Notes under the pieces: generated by a model
The model's input: the letters and a program-made list of their open reading frames with translations, nothing else
What the model was told of the DNA's origin: nothing
The model's database searches: none
Translations under genes and position numbers: made by a program
Shown here: positions 1 through 8,154 of the stretch, piece by piece
Layout: the number at the start of each line of letters is the position of its first letter
How positions within the stretch are numbered: the first letter of the stretch is position 1
Source of the DNA: a virus
Reading direction: 5' to 3' (one strand)
Virus record (IMG/VR): IMGVR_UViG_3300044825_000304
Span: 1-26,078 of that record
DNA length: 26,078 nt

Positions 1-1836
1 GATGGTCTGCAGTTGGATCTGCATGACCTGACCCAGCATGGCCGTCTTCTGCTCTTCCCTGCCAGTGCCGAGGCCGACGTTCACGGTCGCGTCCAGCTCG
101 GTGTCCCACACGCGAGGGTCCATCGGGACGTAGGTGCCGTTGATCCGCAGCATCTCGGCCTTGGTGCTGTGCTTGGCCATCAGCTTCAGGATTTGCCGGA
201 AGAGGCGGCGCATGCCCGTGTAGGCGAGGTTGGACACCATCACCTCGACCTGCCCCGCAGCGGCGCTCACGGTGGCCGTCACGGCGGCTCTGGTGGTCGA
301 TTGCAGGGCGTCGGGGTCGAGGCCCATGCTGGCGCGGGTGACGCCCGTCTTCATCTCAACCATCTGGTCGATGTACTGCAGCGCGGGCAGGGTCTGGCCA
401 GCGACGAAGGGGACAGTCAGATCGCGCAGCATGCCCGGCTGGTTGACGCGCACGACGGCACCGATCTCGTTATTGAGCAGGTCGTCCATCTCGACCTGAC
501 CCTTGACGGCCTCGGTGCGCGGGTTGTTGGTCATCATCACGTTGTCGAGGATGCCACGCGTCACAGCCGTCGCTGCGTCTTGGTCAGGCTCAACGATCTC
601 GACGAGGCTACGACCAAAGTAGGTGTGCGGCTCGGGGTCGATGTGCCAGCCAGCGAAGGGGTGGTCGTCCACAGGCTCGTAGGACAGCAGGCGGTTCGCG
701 GTGCCGCCCATGAGGAACTTGTGCAGGACGGGCATGCCCGTGCCGTCAACGTCCACGCGCATGTAGGCTTCCGAGATCATGACCTTCTTCATGGACGGGT
801 CTTCGGCGTTCTCGTCCTCATCGCGCTGGATGGGGTAGCGGCGGCGCTCCTCTTCTTCCTGATCTCGCATGTCAACGGTCGAGCCGTTGTCCAGTTCCAT
901 GACCTTGTCTTCGTCAATGCCCATAGCAATGACGTCGGCTGCGCGCATCTCGGTGCGGTGGCCGATGACGTAGAAGTCCTCGTCACTGCGAGCGTTGCGG
1001 TCAACGAAGAAATCCTCGGGCGGGATCGTGTCGATGCACAGCTTGCCCGCCGGATTGCGGCGGATGACGCGCACGTCGTAGAGCTGCGGCAGCTCGGCTG
1101 GCATCTGCGGGAGCTGCGAGGGATCGACGGGCTGGCCCATTGCGGCGGCCTGCTGTGCCTGTGCCTGAGCAGCGTCAACTTGCTCCTGCATCATGCGAAT
1201 GGTCTCTTCGTCTGGCCGCTGCTCGACGCGCACGATCTGGGCACCCGGAGATGCTTCGATTGCCTGATACTGCGCCTCGTCCAGATCGGTGAAGTCGTAG
1301 ACCTTCGGGTTGTCGTACTCGGCCCAGTAGGCCTTGGTGAAGCCAGTGATGCTCACCAGAGCGTCGTGGGTGACGTCGCGCAGGATCTGGAAGCCGTTGT
1401 TCTGGCGGAACTTGGCTGCGGCGTAGATGCTCGCCTGCTCCATGCTGGCCACGTCTTCCGGGCCGCTCGGGATAAACTCCACCGGGCGCTCAGACGTCAT
1501 AAACACGCGCTGGATCGACGGCTTCACGGCACGCACAGTGTCGCGGCACTTTGTCGAGACGATGGTGCTGCGACCCTCCTCCTCGCCAATGTCGACTTCG
1601 CCGTTGAAGTACCGCTGCGATTTGATGCGGCGGTCGGCGATCTCGTCTGCGATGAAGGTCACGGCCTCGTCGATGGCCGTGCCGACGATGTCTTCGATCT
1701 GGTCCTCGTCGAGCGGCTTGAATACGCCGTCGTCCTCTTCGGGTTCGATTTCGATCTCGAAGCCTTCGAGGACAAGCTCCATCTCGTCATCGGTCGCCAG
1801 CTCGACGTCGGGGCCGTAGTTTTCGCGCTTTGCCAT
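1..1836 (-). CDS. Portal protein, P22/SU10-like (C-terminus beyond the window edge)
   Basis: The portal forms the dodecameric ring at one capsid vertex through which DNA is packaged by the terminase and later ejected. The minus-strand frame is open from an ATG at 1836 to position 1, giving 612 visible residues with no stop, so the gene is cut by the left edge. It starts with a very acidic N-terminus (residues 10-50). Family-typical blocks follow: GRSTIVSTKCRDTVRAVKPS at about 89-108, a DxxPPEDFFVDRNARS-like block in the middle, and MGLDPDALQSTTRAAVTATV followed by LFRQILKLMAKHS late in the visible part. These resemble the large podovirus portals. A GGGGAA sequence lies about 9 bases before the ATG, and the gene starts 2 bases after the previous stop. 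Identification rests on remembered family blocks and is strong. The long plus-strand ORF covering this region is a shadow. Confidence 0.92.
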   Translation of the reverse strand, partial: MAKRENYGPDVELATDDEMELVLEGFEIEIEPEEDDGVFKPLDEDQIEDIVGTAIDEAVTFIADEIADRRIKSQRYFNGEVDIGEEEGRSTIVSTKCRDTVRAVKPSIQRVFMTSERPVEFIPSGPEDVASMEQASIYAAAKFRQNNGFQILRDVTHDALVSITGFTKAYWAEYDNPKVYDFTDLDEAQYQAIEASPGAQIVRVEQRPDEETIRMMQEQVDAAQAQAQQAAAMGQPVDPSQLPQMPAELPQLYDVRVIRRNPAGKLCIDTIPPEDFFVDRNARSDEDFYVIGHRTEMRAADVIAMGIDEDKVMELDNGSTVDMRDQEEEERRRYPIQRDEDENAEDPSMKKVMISEAYMRVDVDGTGMPVLHKFLMGGTANRLLSYEPVDDHPFAGWHIDPEPHTYFGRSLVEIVEPDQDAATAVTRGILDNVMMTNNPRTEAVKGQVEMDDLLNNEIGAVVRVNQPGMLRDLTVPFVAGQTLPALQYIDQMVEMKTGVTRASMGLDPDALQSTTRAAVTATVSAAAGQVEVMVSNLAYTGMRRLFRQILKLMAKHSTKAEMLRINGTYVPMDPRVWDTELDATVNVGLGTGREEQKTAMLGQVMQIQLQTI

Positions 1837-1838
1837 GT

Positions 1839-3479
1839 TCAGTCATTCCCCGAAGGATTGTCGATCATCAAATTCAGACCCTCTGGCGATGCGGCTGCAT
1901 TAGCGCCGACCGAAGCCAGATACGTCTTGATGGCTGCAGCCAGACGCTCCTGACCCTCTGGCGACAGCCCCTGCCGCGACAGCATGCTGCGGTACAGGTC
2001 CATCGCGCGCCGCTGCTGTAGGGCACCTGCGGCAGTGTTGGCTGCCAGCCCGGTGGCCATAGTTCCGCCAGCCACTGCGGCACCCATCGTGGCGTTCCCG
2101 GTAAAGCTGGTGACCAACTGGTACGGCAGAGCGCCAGACGCCGCAAGGGACACGATACCCTTCGGAGCCAGACGCCCAATGAAGCGCAATGAGTTTTCAA
2201 GCGGGCCGCCCTTAGCGATCATGTTGATCTCTTCGATCTCCGCTGGCGTCCAGCCCACCTCTTGCCCCTTGGCGATCTTGATGGCCAGTTGCCGAAACTC
2301 GCTGCGGATGGCGTTCTCAAGCCCAGATTGAGAGAACTGCTGCGAGCGGATGCCAGACACGTCAAGCATACGCTCAATGGTGTCTGCCTTGGCTGCGCGA
2401 TGGTACAGATCGTTTGCCGTGGCAATCTCTGGCGCGTAGGTGGACGTGACGGTGTCAAATTCGCGCAGGATCCGCTTCAGCATGGTGCCTTCGCTGGTGC
2501 CAGCGGCATCCTTTGCGCGGTTTGCGATGCCCTGACGGACGGCGAGCAGTTGCGCCCCAGTCATGCCGCTCTGGCTGTACTGCTTTAGGTCGGACAGGAC
2601 GCTGGCCACCTTGGTGTAATCTGCGTCGATGCTGCCGTCTGGTTTAATGATGCCCTGCTCGTCGATCATGCGGAAGGCGCGGTCGTAGATCGGGTACACG
2701 GCCTGCGGCTGGACACTCAGGCCGCTGACGCGCTGGTCGTTGTACATGTCGCCAGCCATGTCCTTCATGTCGCGCGCAGATGCCGCAACAGGCTTCGGAG
2801 GCGTGGCAAGCCGCTCCGCAAGATTGTAGCCGCCAGCGCCAGCACCGCCGCCGATCACCTGCGCGATGATCTCCGCCGTCCTGTTGCCCGGCATGGCCTC
2901 TTGTGCCGCAGACGCGCCAAGGCCGCCGCCAGTCGCGGCTGCAAGTTCGGTGGCCGAGTATTTCACCGGGGCGGCCTGCGCGGCGCGCGAGACGTCGGCG
3001 GCAAGGCTGCCAGCGACACCGGGCTGCGCGCCAGTGCGTGCGGCTGTCGTCAGGACGCGAGCGCCAGCCAGCGGCAGCGCAACAGCCATTGGTGCCGCTC
3101 CGCCGATCTCCTGCGTCGTGCGGCGAGCCACACGTTGCGCCGCAGTTGTGGGTGGCGGTGTGTTGCGGATAGCTTCCCCGCCAGAGATCACGTCAAGCAG
3201 ATTGCCAAGGCTCCGGCTCCCGCCGACCGGGTTTTGGATGGGTTCGACCCCGAACACCCCGAGGCCTTTGTTGATGGCAGCCGTGGCAATATCCACAGGC
3301 ATACCAGCGCCAGCGGCCAGCCCCTCGTACAGGCCCGTCAGAGCCTGCTCGCCGACATTGGTGGACGGCTTCGGGCGCATGGCCTCTGCCATCTGCATAA
3401 GCTCGTTATACGCAGCATCTTTCCCCGCCGCTTTGGCTCTTGCTGCAGCATCCAGCAGTTGTTTTTCGGTGTATGCCAT
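1839..3479 (-). CDS. Probable internal virion (ejection) protein, 546 aa
   Basis: This is a long Ala/Gly-rich protein placed immediately before the portal gene, in the block where podoviruses encode proteins packed inside the head and ejected with the DNA. The N-terminus (TEKQLLDAAARAKAAGKDAA) is helical, and the middle is rich in charged helices (about 240-430). Residues 440-487 form a Gly/Ala-rich hydrophobic stretch (beginning KGIVSLAASGALPYQL, with GAAVAGGTMATGLAA further on) that could insert into or cross a membrane, as expected of a protein that helps make a translocation channel. I recognise no enzymatic motif. The start is an ATG with AGGGG about 8 bases upstream. The role is inferred from position, composition and the hydrophobic segment; the exact family is not identified. 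Confidence 0.72.
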   Translation of the reverse strand: MAYTEKQLLDAAARAKAAGKDAAYNELMQMAEAMRPKPSTNVGEQALTGLYEGLAAGAGMPVDIATAAINKGLGVFGVEPIQNPVGGSRSLGNLLDVISGGEAIRNTPPPTTAAQRVARRTTQEIGGAAPMAVALPLAGARVLTTAARTGAQPGVAGSLAADVSRAAQAAPVKYSATELAAATGGGLGASAAQEAMPGNRTAEIIAQVIGGGAGAGGYNLAERLATPPKPVAASARDMKDMAGDMYNDQRVSGLSVQPQAVYPIYDRAFRMIDEQGIIKPDGSIDADYTKVASVLSDLKQYSQSGMTGAQLLAVRQGIANRAKDAAGTSEGTMLKRILREFDTVTSTYAPEIATANDLYHRAAKADTIERMLDVSGIRSQQFSQSGLENAIRSEFRQLAIKIAKGQEVGWTPAEIEEINMIAKGGPLENSLRFIGRLAPKGIVSLAASGALPYQLVTSFTGNATMGAAVAGGTMATGLAANTAAGALQQRRAMDLYRSMLSRQGLSPEGQERLAAAIKTYLASVGANAAASPEGLNLMIDNPSGND

Positions 3480-3495
3480 TGGGCTGACCCCTGTG

Positions 3496-4875
3496 TTACG
3501 GCTGGATAAACGACTCGGCCTCGGACGACAGGCCTGATGCGGGTGCCGCCCTGAAGTTTGCCAGCGGGTTTTGACGATCCATCAGAAGCTGGAAGGCGTC
3601 GGCCCGGCTGATCTCCCCGGCGCGCAGACGCTGCACGATGGCTGCACCTTCTGCATCGTACTGAGCAATGGCCTTCATCGTTCCGATGATGATCGCATTG
3701 CCGCCGGGTTGGTTGATGATGCGCGGCAGAGACTGCTTGAAGAGCGCAAGGTCGGCGTCCGACATCGGACCTGAGCCGGGTGCGCGCTGCTCGGGCACCA
3801 AGGAATTGATAATCGCCTGCGCCGCCGTGATGGCATTGCCGCCCTCGGTGTTGATGCCGATCTCGTTGGCGAACTGCATGAGGGCCGCCTCTGCGCCGCC
3901 CGGAGACGATTGCAGGAGCTGGTCGAGCTGCTCAATGCGCCCGATGTTCCGCGTTGCCTGCAGGCCAGTGGAGAACACTGTCCCCAGAAGCTCCGCGTCA
4001 GACTTTGCGAAACCTTCCTCAAACTTGCCGCCGCCGCTCATGTCAATGGTCGTGCCGCCAGCGCCAGCGCGAGCCAGAGCCTGAGCCTCTTCCGGGGTCT
4101 TGCCCTGAGACAGCCAGTATTCGTAATTCTGGATCATGGCCGTGCGGTTGTCGGCGGCAGGCGTCATCGCCGTCGCCACGGCAGTCTTGGGGTCGATAGC
4201 GCCAGTCATCAGAGCCTGCGCCAGATCATCGCGCCCCTGAGACATCAGCCACTGAGCCGTGCGGTTGGCCGTCTGCTCGCCTGCGCGCCGCTCTTGGCGC
4301 ACTTGGATCATCTGCGCGAGGTTCGGGTCCGGGTCCATGCGAAGGCTGTTGAAGGCCAGCGCCATGCGGTCCAGAAGCTCACCGCTCTGGAAGTCGCGCT
4401 TCAGCCGCTGGCCAAAGGTTTGCGGCTCTTCCTGCATGTCAAATAATCCCATCGGCATCGCGCCACCTCCGTTATTGCCAGCGGATGCTGATCCGCCGCC
4501 ACCCTTGCCCCATGCTTCCCACGCGCCGGGGCCTTGGTTCTGATAAATCCACATGCCGATCTGATCTTGCAGCTCTGGCGTCATGCGCTCGGTGCCCTTC
4601 AGGCCGAGGCCCTGTTTGGCGGCCCGCAGTGTGGTGCCCACAACTTGATAGGCACCCATTGGGGTAGCCACGCGCCCGATCTTGTTCTTGACGCTCTGCC
4701 CGTACGCGCCAGACGGGTCGGCGAATTGCAAGGCCTGATCGACCGTCATGTCTGTCAGGTTGAAGCCCTCGAACTGCCCGCCGGGGCGGTTGGCATAGCC
4801 AAAGAGAGCGTTGTAATCCCCGCCACTTTCGCCGGGGAATACGTTGCGCTTCAGTTGCTCGGGCGTCATGACCAT
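3496..4875 (-). CDS. Virion protein with N-terminal transglycosylase/lysozyme-like domain, 459 aa
   Basis: Residues 1-125 look like a lysozyme-superfamily domain. GESGGDYNALFGY at 15-27 places a candidate catalytic Glu at 16, TPMGAYQVVG at 71-80 resembles the G-x-x-Q-V/I motif of SLT and goose-type enzymes, and a helical part ends in GPGAWEAWG. A Gly/Ser-rich linker (about 124-140) joins it to a long helical C-terminal region without known motifs. This layout suits an internal virion protein that opens peptidoglycan during DNA entry and then forms part of the ejection apparatus. The first ATG follows the upstream TAA directly (TAAATG), with GAGG 5 bases before it; a second ATG two codons in is an alternative. 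Enzymatic activity is inferred from motif shape, not proven. Confidence 0.7.
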   Translation of the reverse strand: MVMTPEQLKRNVFPGESGGDYNALFGYANRPGGQFEGFNLTDMTVDQALQFADPSGAYGQSVKNKIGRVATPMGAYQVVGTTLRAAKQGLGLKGTERMTPELQDQIGMWIYQNQGPGAWEAWGKGGGGSASAGNNGGGAMPMGLFDMQEEPQTFGQRLKRDFQSGELLDRMALAFNSLRMDPDPNLAQMIQVRQERRAGEQTANRTAQWLMSQGRDDLAQALMTGAIDPKTAVATAMTPAADNRTAMIQNYEYWLSQGKTPEEAQALARAGAGGTTIDMSGGGKFEEGFAKSDAELLGTVFSTGLQATRNIGRIEQLDQLLQSSPGGAEAALMQFANEIGINTEGGNAITAAQAIINSLVPEQRAPGSGPMSDADLALFKQSLPRIINQPGGNAIIIGTMKAIAQYDAEGAAIVQRLRAGEISRADAFQLLMDRQNPLANFRAAPASGLSSEAESFIQP

Positions 4876-6525
4876 TTAGACCTCAAAGCCAGCCGAGCGG
4901 CGAGCGCGATCCATGAGAGGACGCAGCACGCGCTTAAGAGCAGGCACCTTGCGGACGACGCCAGCGAAGGCTTCGCCGTGCTTGGAGTAGGCGTCGAACA
5001 GCCAGTCTGGGGCTGCCCCAAACATCCACGCGCGGAACTGCTGCCAGCGGTCGTCCTCCGGGCCGTAGACCTCGCGCGCCACCCAGCAGATTTTCGGCAA
5101 TACGCTCGCGCCAGCGGCCAAAAAGTCAAACAGCCCCGGTTTGCTTGTCTGCGTCGTCGTGTTCTGTCCCATGTTCGCGCCAGACACGCCAGCAAGCTGG
5201 GTATTCAGCGCCGCCGTGGGCGCGCCAGTGAAGCCGCCGTACTGGCCCCTTACCGCGTCGATGAGGGCTTGGTTCGTCTGCTGGCCGAGGAGGCCTTGCG
5301 CCGCCTGATCCTGAACCGTGGTGCGGCCCATATTGAAGCCCATGTTTGCAAGGTTGCCGAGTTGGCCAGCGCCGGACAGGCGAAGGTTGGCCGCGTTCAA
5401 GCCTGCGCCCTGATTGGCAATCCCCGCCTGCAGACCAGTCGATTGGTTGGCCATCGCTGCCTGCAAAGCTGCAGACTGGTTCATGCCCTGAGCCTGCAGC
5501 CCGGTCGCCTGACCAAACTCCTGAGAGCGGGCGAATGCGCCTTGGTTCGCCAGAGCAGCCTGAAGCTGATTTGCGACATCCTGCTGAGACGCGCCGAGGG
5601 CGGTCTGGAAACCCTGCTGGCGGAGTTGAGCCGCAAGCTGGCCGCCCTGCTGGGCGAAGGCGCGGTTGGTCTCTGCTTCAGCGATGCCCTGACGGGATCC
5701 GCCAAAAGCGCCAGCCGCACTCGCCTGCGCGCCGAGTTGGTTTTGCTGCATCATGCGCTGGCGTTCGAGATCTGCCATCGACGTGTCGATGACGTTCTGC
5801 GTGTACGGGTTTATGTACTGATTGATGCCGCCGAGGGCCGCCTGCGCCGCCACATCCTTCGGTGTGTATCCGAATGTCGTGCCGACGCGCTCTGCGGAAA
5901 CATTGCTCGCCGCGACCTGTTGCGGGGTATAACCCATCGCAGCCTGCGCGCCGCCCATTGCGTTGGTCAGCCCGGTTGCAGACTGCTGGAACACGTTCGG
6001 CTGCGCTGGCGCGGCTGGCTGGGGCGCGCCGCCCTGAGCCGTTGCTTGGCCTGCAGCCTGAGCAGGCATCTGGGCGTTAGCTTGGGTTCCGCCGCCAGAA
6101 ATTGTTGACGAAAACGAAGGGATGCCGCCAGCCGGGATGCTTCCGGGCGATATCTGGCTGGAATAGTTGCCCATCAAGCCGCCCTGAGACGGACCAGCTT
6201 GCGCTGCCATCTGGCTGCCAGCCTGAGTTGGCGTCTGTCCACCCTGCATGGGCGCACCGATCTGCATCATCATTGAGGACTGAGAGCGATTACCTGCTGG
6301 AGCGTTTCCAGTAGGCATCTGCCCCCCCTGCATGGGCGTGCCGCCCTGAATAGCCATCTGGCTGCCAGCCTGAGTAGGCGCGCCCCCTTGAAACGATGCC
6401 GCCATGTTCTGTGCCAGTTGTTGCGGCGTCATGGTGTTCTGCATGGGCGTGCCGCCCTGAACGGCCATCTGGCCGCCAGTCCCAGTCGGCATCTTGACGT
6501 TGCTTGGATTGCTTCCACCAGCCAT
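4876..6525 (-). CDS. Repetitive Gln/Gly/Ala-rich virion protein, 549 aa
   Basis: The first 130 residues are built from variants of GGTPMQ, PTQAGSQMA and QMAIQGGTPMQGG. The middle (about 200-410) is Gln/Ala-rich and helical, with repeated phrases such as LQAALANQGA and LQAAMANQST, suggesting a long coiled or fibrous structure. The C-terminus (about 470-549) changes to an ordinary globular composition containing CWVAREVYGPEDDRWQQFRA, a tail I have seen on phage structural proteins, where it sometimes follows chaperone-type domains. It sits between two other virion-type genes, and its ATG overlaps the previous stop by one base (TAATG). An internal virion or tail protein is likely. The low-complexity N-terminus looks prone to repeat-number change. 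No catalytic residues are evident. Confidence 0.65.
   Translation of the reverse strand: MAGGSNPSNVKMPTGTGGQMAVQGGTPMQNTMTPQQLAQNMAASFQGGAPTQAGSQMAIQGGTPMQGGQMPTGNAPAGNRSQSSMMMQIGAPMQGGQTPTQAGSQMAAQAGPSQGGLMGNYSSQISPGSIPAGGIPSFSSTISGGGTQANAQMPAQAAGQATAQGGAPQPAAPAQPNVFQQSATGLTNAMGGAQAAMGYTPQQVAASNVSAERVGTTFGYTPKDVAAQAALGGINQYINPYTQNVIDTSMADLERQRMMQQNQLGAQASAAGAFGGSRQGIAEAETNRAFAQQGGQLAAQLRQQGFQTALGASQQDVANQLQAALANQGAFARSQEFGQATGLQAQGMNQSAALQAAMANQSTGLQAGIANQGAGLNAANLRLSGAGQLGNLANMGFNMGRTTVQDQAAQGLLGQQTNQALIDAVRGQYGGFTGAPTAALNTQLAGVSGANMGQNTTTQTSKPGLFDFLAAGASVLPKICWVAREVYGPEDDRWQQFRAWMFGAAPDWLFDAYSKHGEAFAGVVRKVPALKRVLRPLMDRARRSAGFEV
6206..6485 (-). repeat. Degenerate coding repeats in the N-terminus of the Gln/Gly-rich virion gene
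   Basis: Three related DNA segments lie at about 6206-6262, 6316-6385 and 6430-6485. Each holds a version of CTGCATGGGCGTGCCGCCCT next to GCCATCTGGCTGCCAGCCTG or a close variant (plus-strand reading). They encode the QMAxQGGTPMQ and PTQAGSQMA phrases. The spacing is irregular rather than exact, so this is an imperfect repeat family, not a clean tandem array. Confidence 0.65.
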
Positions 6526-7142
6526 TATTTGCGACCTCCCATGCCGCCGCCATCACGTCCGATGGGGCCGACGCTTGAAATTTTTCCGCTCATCGGGTCA
6601 GGCAGGCCAAAGGAGCCTGTCCCGCCACCAGACGGCCTGTTGCCACCAGACATTGCAGGGCGACCATCACGGCCAAAGTCACCACGCTGGCTGTTTGCAG
6701 TTGGGGCGGTGGTCGCCTGATTCGCAGGCTGCGACGCGTCTTGCGTTGGCATGCCGCCATAAGGGGCCGCAGGCGGCGCGCCAGTGATCGGATCGATGAA
6801 CGGCGCACGCAGAGCATCATACTGCCCCGGAGCGCGGCGCTGCAGCTCTGCGAGGGCTTGGTCATACATGTCGCCGGACGAGTAGGCCATCATGCCGCCG
6901 TAGTTCTGAGCTGTCGGCATGCCTGCCATCGGATCGGCGGTCGGCAGCCCGAAGGCAGACGCTGCCGTGTTTGTCCCCTGCATGGAGGCGATCTGCATCG
7001 GCGTCAGTGCGGCCACATCCGGCCCATAATACGGCGTGTAGCCGATCTGCGCCGTCGCGTTGGCCCGAGCAATATTCTGCCGGGCTGCATCTTCCAGCCA
7101 TTGTGGGATTGTGACTTCGGTTTTCTTACTGCCGCCGCCCAT
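6525..7142 (-). CDS. Phage structural protein, unknown family, 205 aa
   Basis: The N-terminus MGGGSKKTEVTIPQWLEDAA with an IGYTPYYGPDVAALTPMQI block at about 33-51 is a pattern I associate with virion proteins in this part of podovirus genomes. From about residue 120 onwards the protein becomes Gly/Pro/Gln-rich and probably disordered, ending in a Gly/Arg-rich tail (GRDGGGMGGRK). It is coupled to the genes on both sides by one-base TAATG overlaps. A role in the virion interior or neck is inferred from context only. Confidence 0.6.
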   Translation of the reverse strand: MGGGSKKTEVTIPQWLEDAARQNIARANATAQIGYTPYYGPDVAALTPMQIASMQGTNTAASAFGLPTADPMAGMPTAQNYGGMMAYSSGDMYDQALAELQRRAPGQYDALRAPFIDPITGAPPAAPYGGMPTQDASQPANQATTAPTANSQRGDFGRDGRPAMSGGNRPSGGGTGSFGLPDPMSGKISSVGPIGRDGGGMGGRK

Positions 7143-7498
7143 TAGATCTTCCTTTCCATCACGATCATGACCGGGGTGAAACCGTGCCTTCCCAGCACTC
7201 GCTCCCAGCCCTTACGGCCTGACATGGTAAGGCCAGTGCATCCTTGCGTCCTGCCCCATTCCGCTACGCTGTCGATCCCGTTGGCAATCTCTTCAAGGTC
7301 GCCACCAGCAAGGAAAACGTGCAACACCTTCTTTCTATCATACTGAATGATCTCTGTCACGGCACAGCTATTTCCGTAGGGCCAGATTTGCATTCGGCCA
7401 TCTAGGATAGCTTTTTCGACGTCTTCGTAGACGTGAGTGCCGCCGCTGTACTCTAGCGCGGCCTCAATGTGCGGTCTGTTGGCTTGAATGATGTTCAC
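7142..7498 (-). CDS. GNAT-like small protein, 118 aa
   Basis: This is a short alpha/beta protein. LHVFLAGGDLEEIANGIDSVAEWGRTQGCTGLTMSGRKGWERVLGRHGFTP has the order expected of the second half of a GNAT acetyltransferase fold: a strand, a helix after a Gly-rich turn, a strand, then a short helix with GRxGFxP. Podoviruses of the T7 group carry an acetyltransferase-like internal protein (gp13) in their virion operon, and this gene sits in a similar block. The start codon is GTG, and GTGA overlaps the previous stop. A canonical acetyl-CoA-binding Q/RxxGxG/A motif is not obvious, so it may be a structural, non-catalytic relative. Confidence 0.55.
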   Translation of the reverse strand: MNIIQANRPHIEAALEYSGGTHVYEDVEKAILDGRMQIWPYGNSCAVTEIIQYDRKKVLHVFLAGGDLEEIANGIDSVAEWGRTQGCTGLTMSGRKGWERVLGRHGFTPVMIVMERKI

Positions 7499-8154
7499 GC
7501 CCTGATCCTTGTGATTGCCATCGTCACAGACGGCGACCCCGGAGCGTATGACGTCGCCGCATGCGCCTCAAGGATGCCGCTGGTGCTGTCCGTGGCCCAC
7601 ATCACATTCAAGACATCTCCAGCGTCAAGGTCAAAGATGGCAGAGCGAGACACGACAATGGTTGCGCCGTTATTGTGCAGGCTGGCGACGATGGTGGACC
7701 CTGTTACGTCAACAGTGTTCAGGCGCGGCCAGAACCTAAACTCGACCGTGCTGGACGATGAGCTTGCGATCTGAGCCGTAAAGGAGATTAGATAGAGGCC
7801 GCCCTCTTGGAAGGTAATTTCAGTCGCTGGCGTGCCTGTGACTGTGATCCCGTTTGCGCTTACGACATCGAGTGCGATCTTGTAGGCCGTGTTGGCCGCC
7901 GCTGCCGTAATGTTCACGTCTTGATTAAGGACAGCCGTGCCATCGGCCAGAACGATCTGACGCCAAACGCCATCCCTTGATACGACGGGATAGCCACCAG
8001 CCGGATCCCAAAGGATGACGCCGTTCTCAGTCGCCGACGCGCTGGCTGGCTTGAATTGCAAGCGAGACGCCACGCGCTGCAGGTAGCTCACGATGTTCTG
8101 CGCCCAGACCTGAATGTTGGCCGTGACTGGTGGCGGTGTGAAGCCGTAGCTCAT
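7495..8154 (-). CDS. Tail protein with C-terminal jelly-roll (C1q-like) domain, 219 aa
   Basis: The N-terminal part (about 1-40: VTANIQVWAQNIVSYLQRVA) is helical. From about residue 85 the sequence is beta-rich with the pattern of a C1q/TNF-like jelly roll seen in phage tail proteins: ITFQEGGLYLISFTAQIASS, then VEFRFWPRLNTVDV, then a strand pair ending AIFDLDAGDVLNVMWA and a final strand. Such domains usually trimerise and are exposed on the tail. It is coupled by ATGA to the nozzle-like gene and by GTGA to the GNAT-like gene. A tail accessory or short fibre role is inferred. Confidence 0.55.
   Translation of the reverse strand: MSYGFTPPPVTANIQVWAQNIVSYLQRVASRLQFKPASASATENGVILWDPAGGYPVVSRDGVWRQIVLADGTAVLNQDVNITAAAANTAYKIALDVVSANGITVTGTPATEITFQEGGLYLISFTAQIASSSSSTVEFRFWPRLNTVDVTGSTIVASLHNNGATIVVSRSAIFDLDAGDVLNVMWATDSTSGILEAHAATSYAPGSPSVTMAITRIRA

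Noticed and set aside
13-1953. 646-codon plus-strand ORF
   Set aside because: It is antisense to the portal frame, which has clear family blocks; the translation is His/Asp/Leu/Val-rich in the way expected from the complement of GC-rich codons.
4534-6108. 524-codon plus-strand ORF
   Set aside because: It is the complement of two well-supported coupled minus-strand genes, has no ribosome binding site or recognisable domain, and is Arg/Leu-rich like other shadows.
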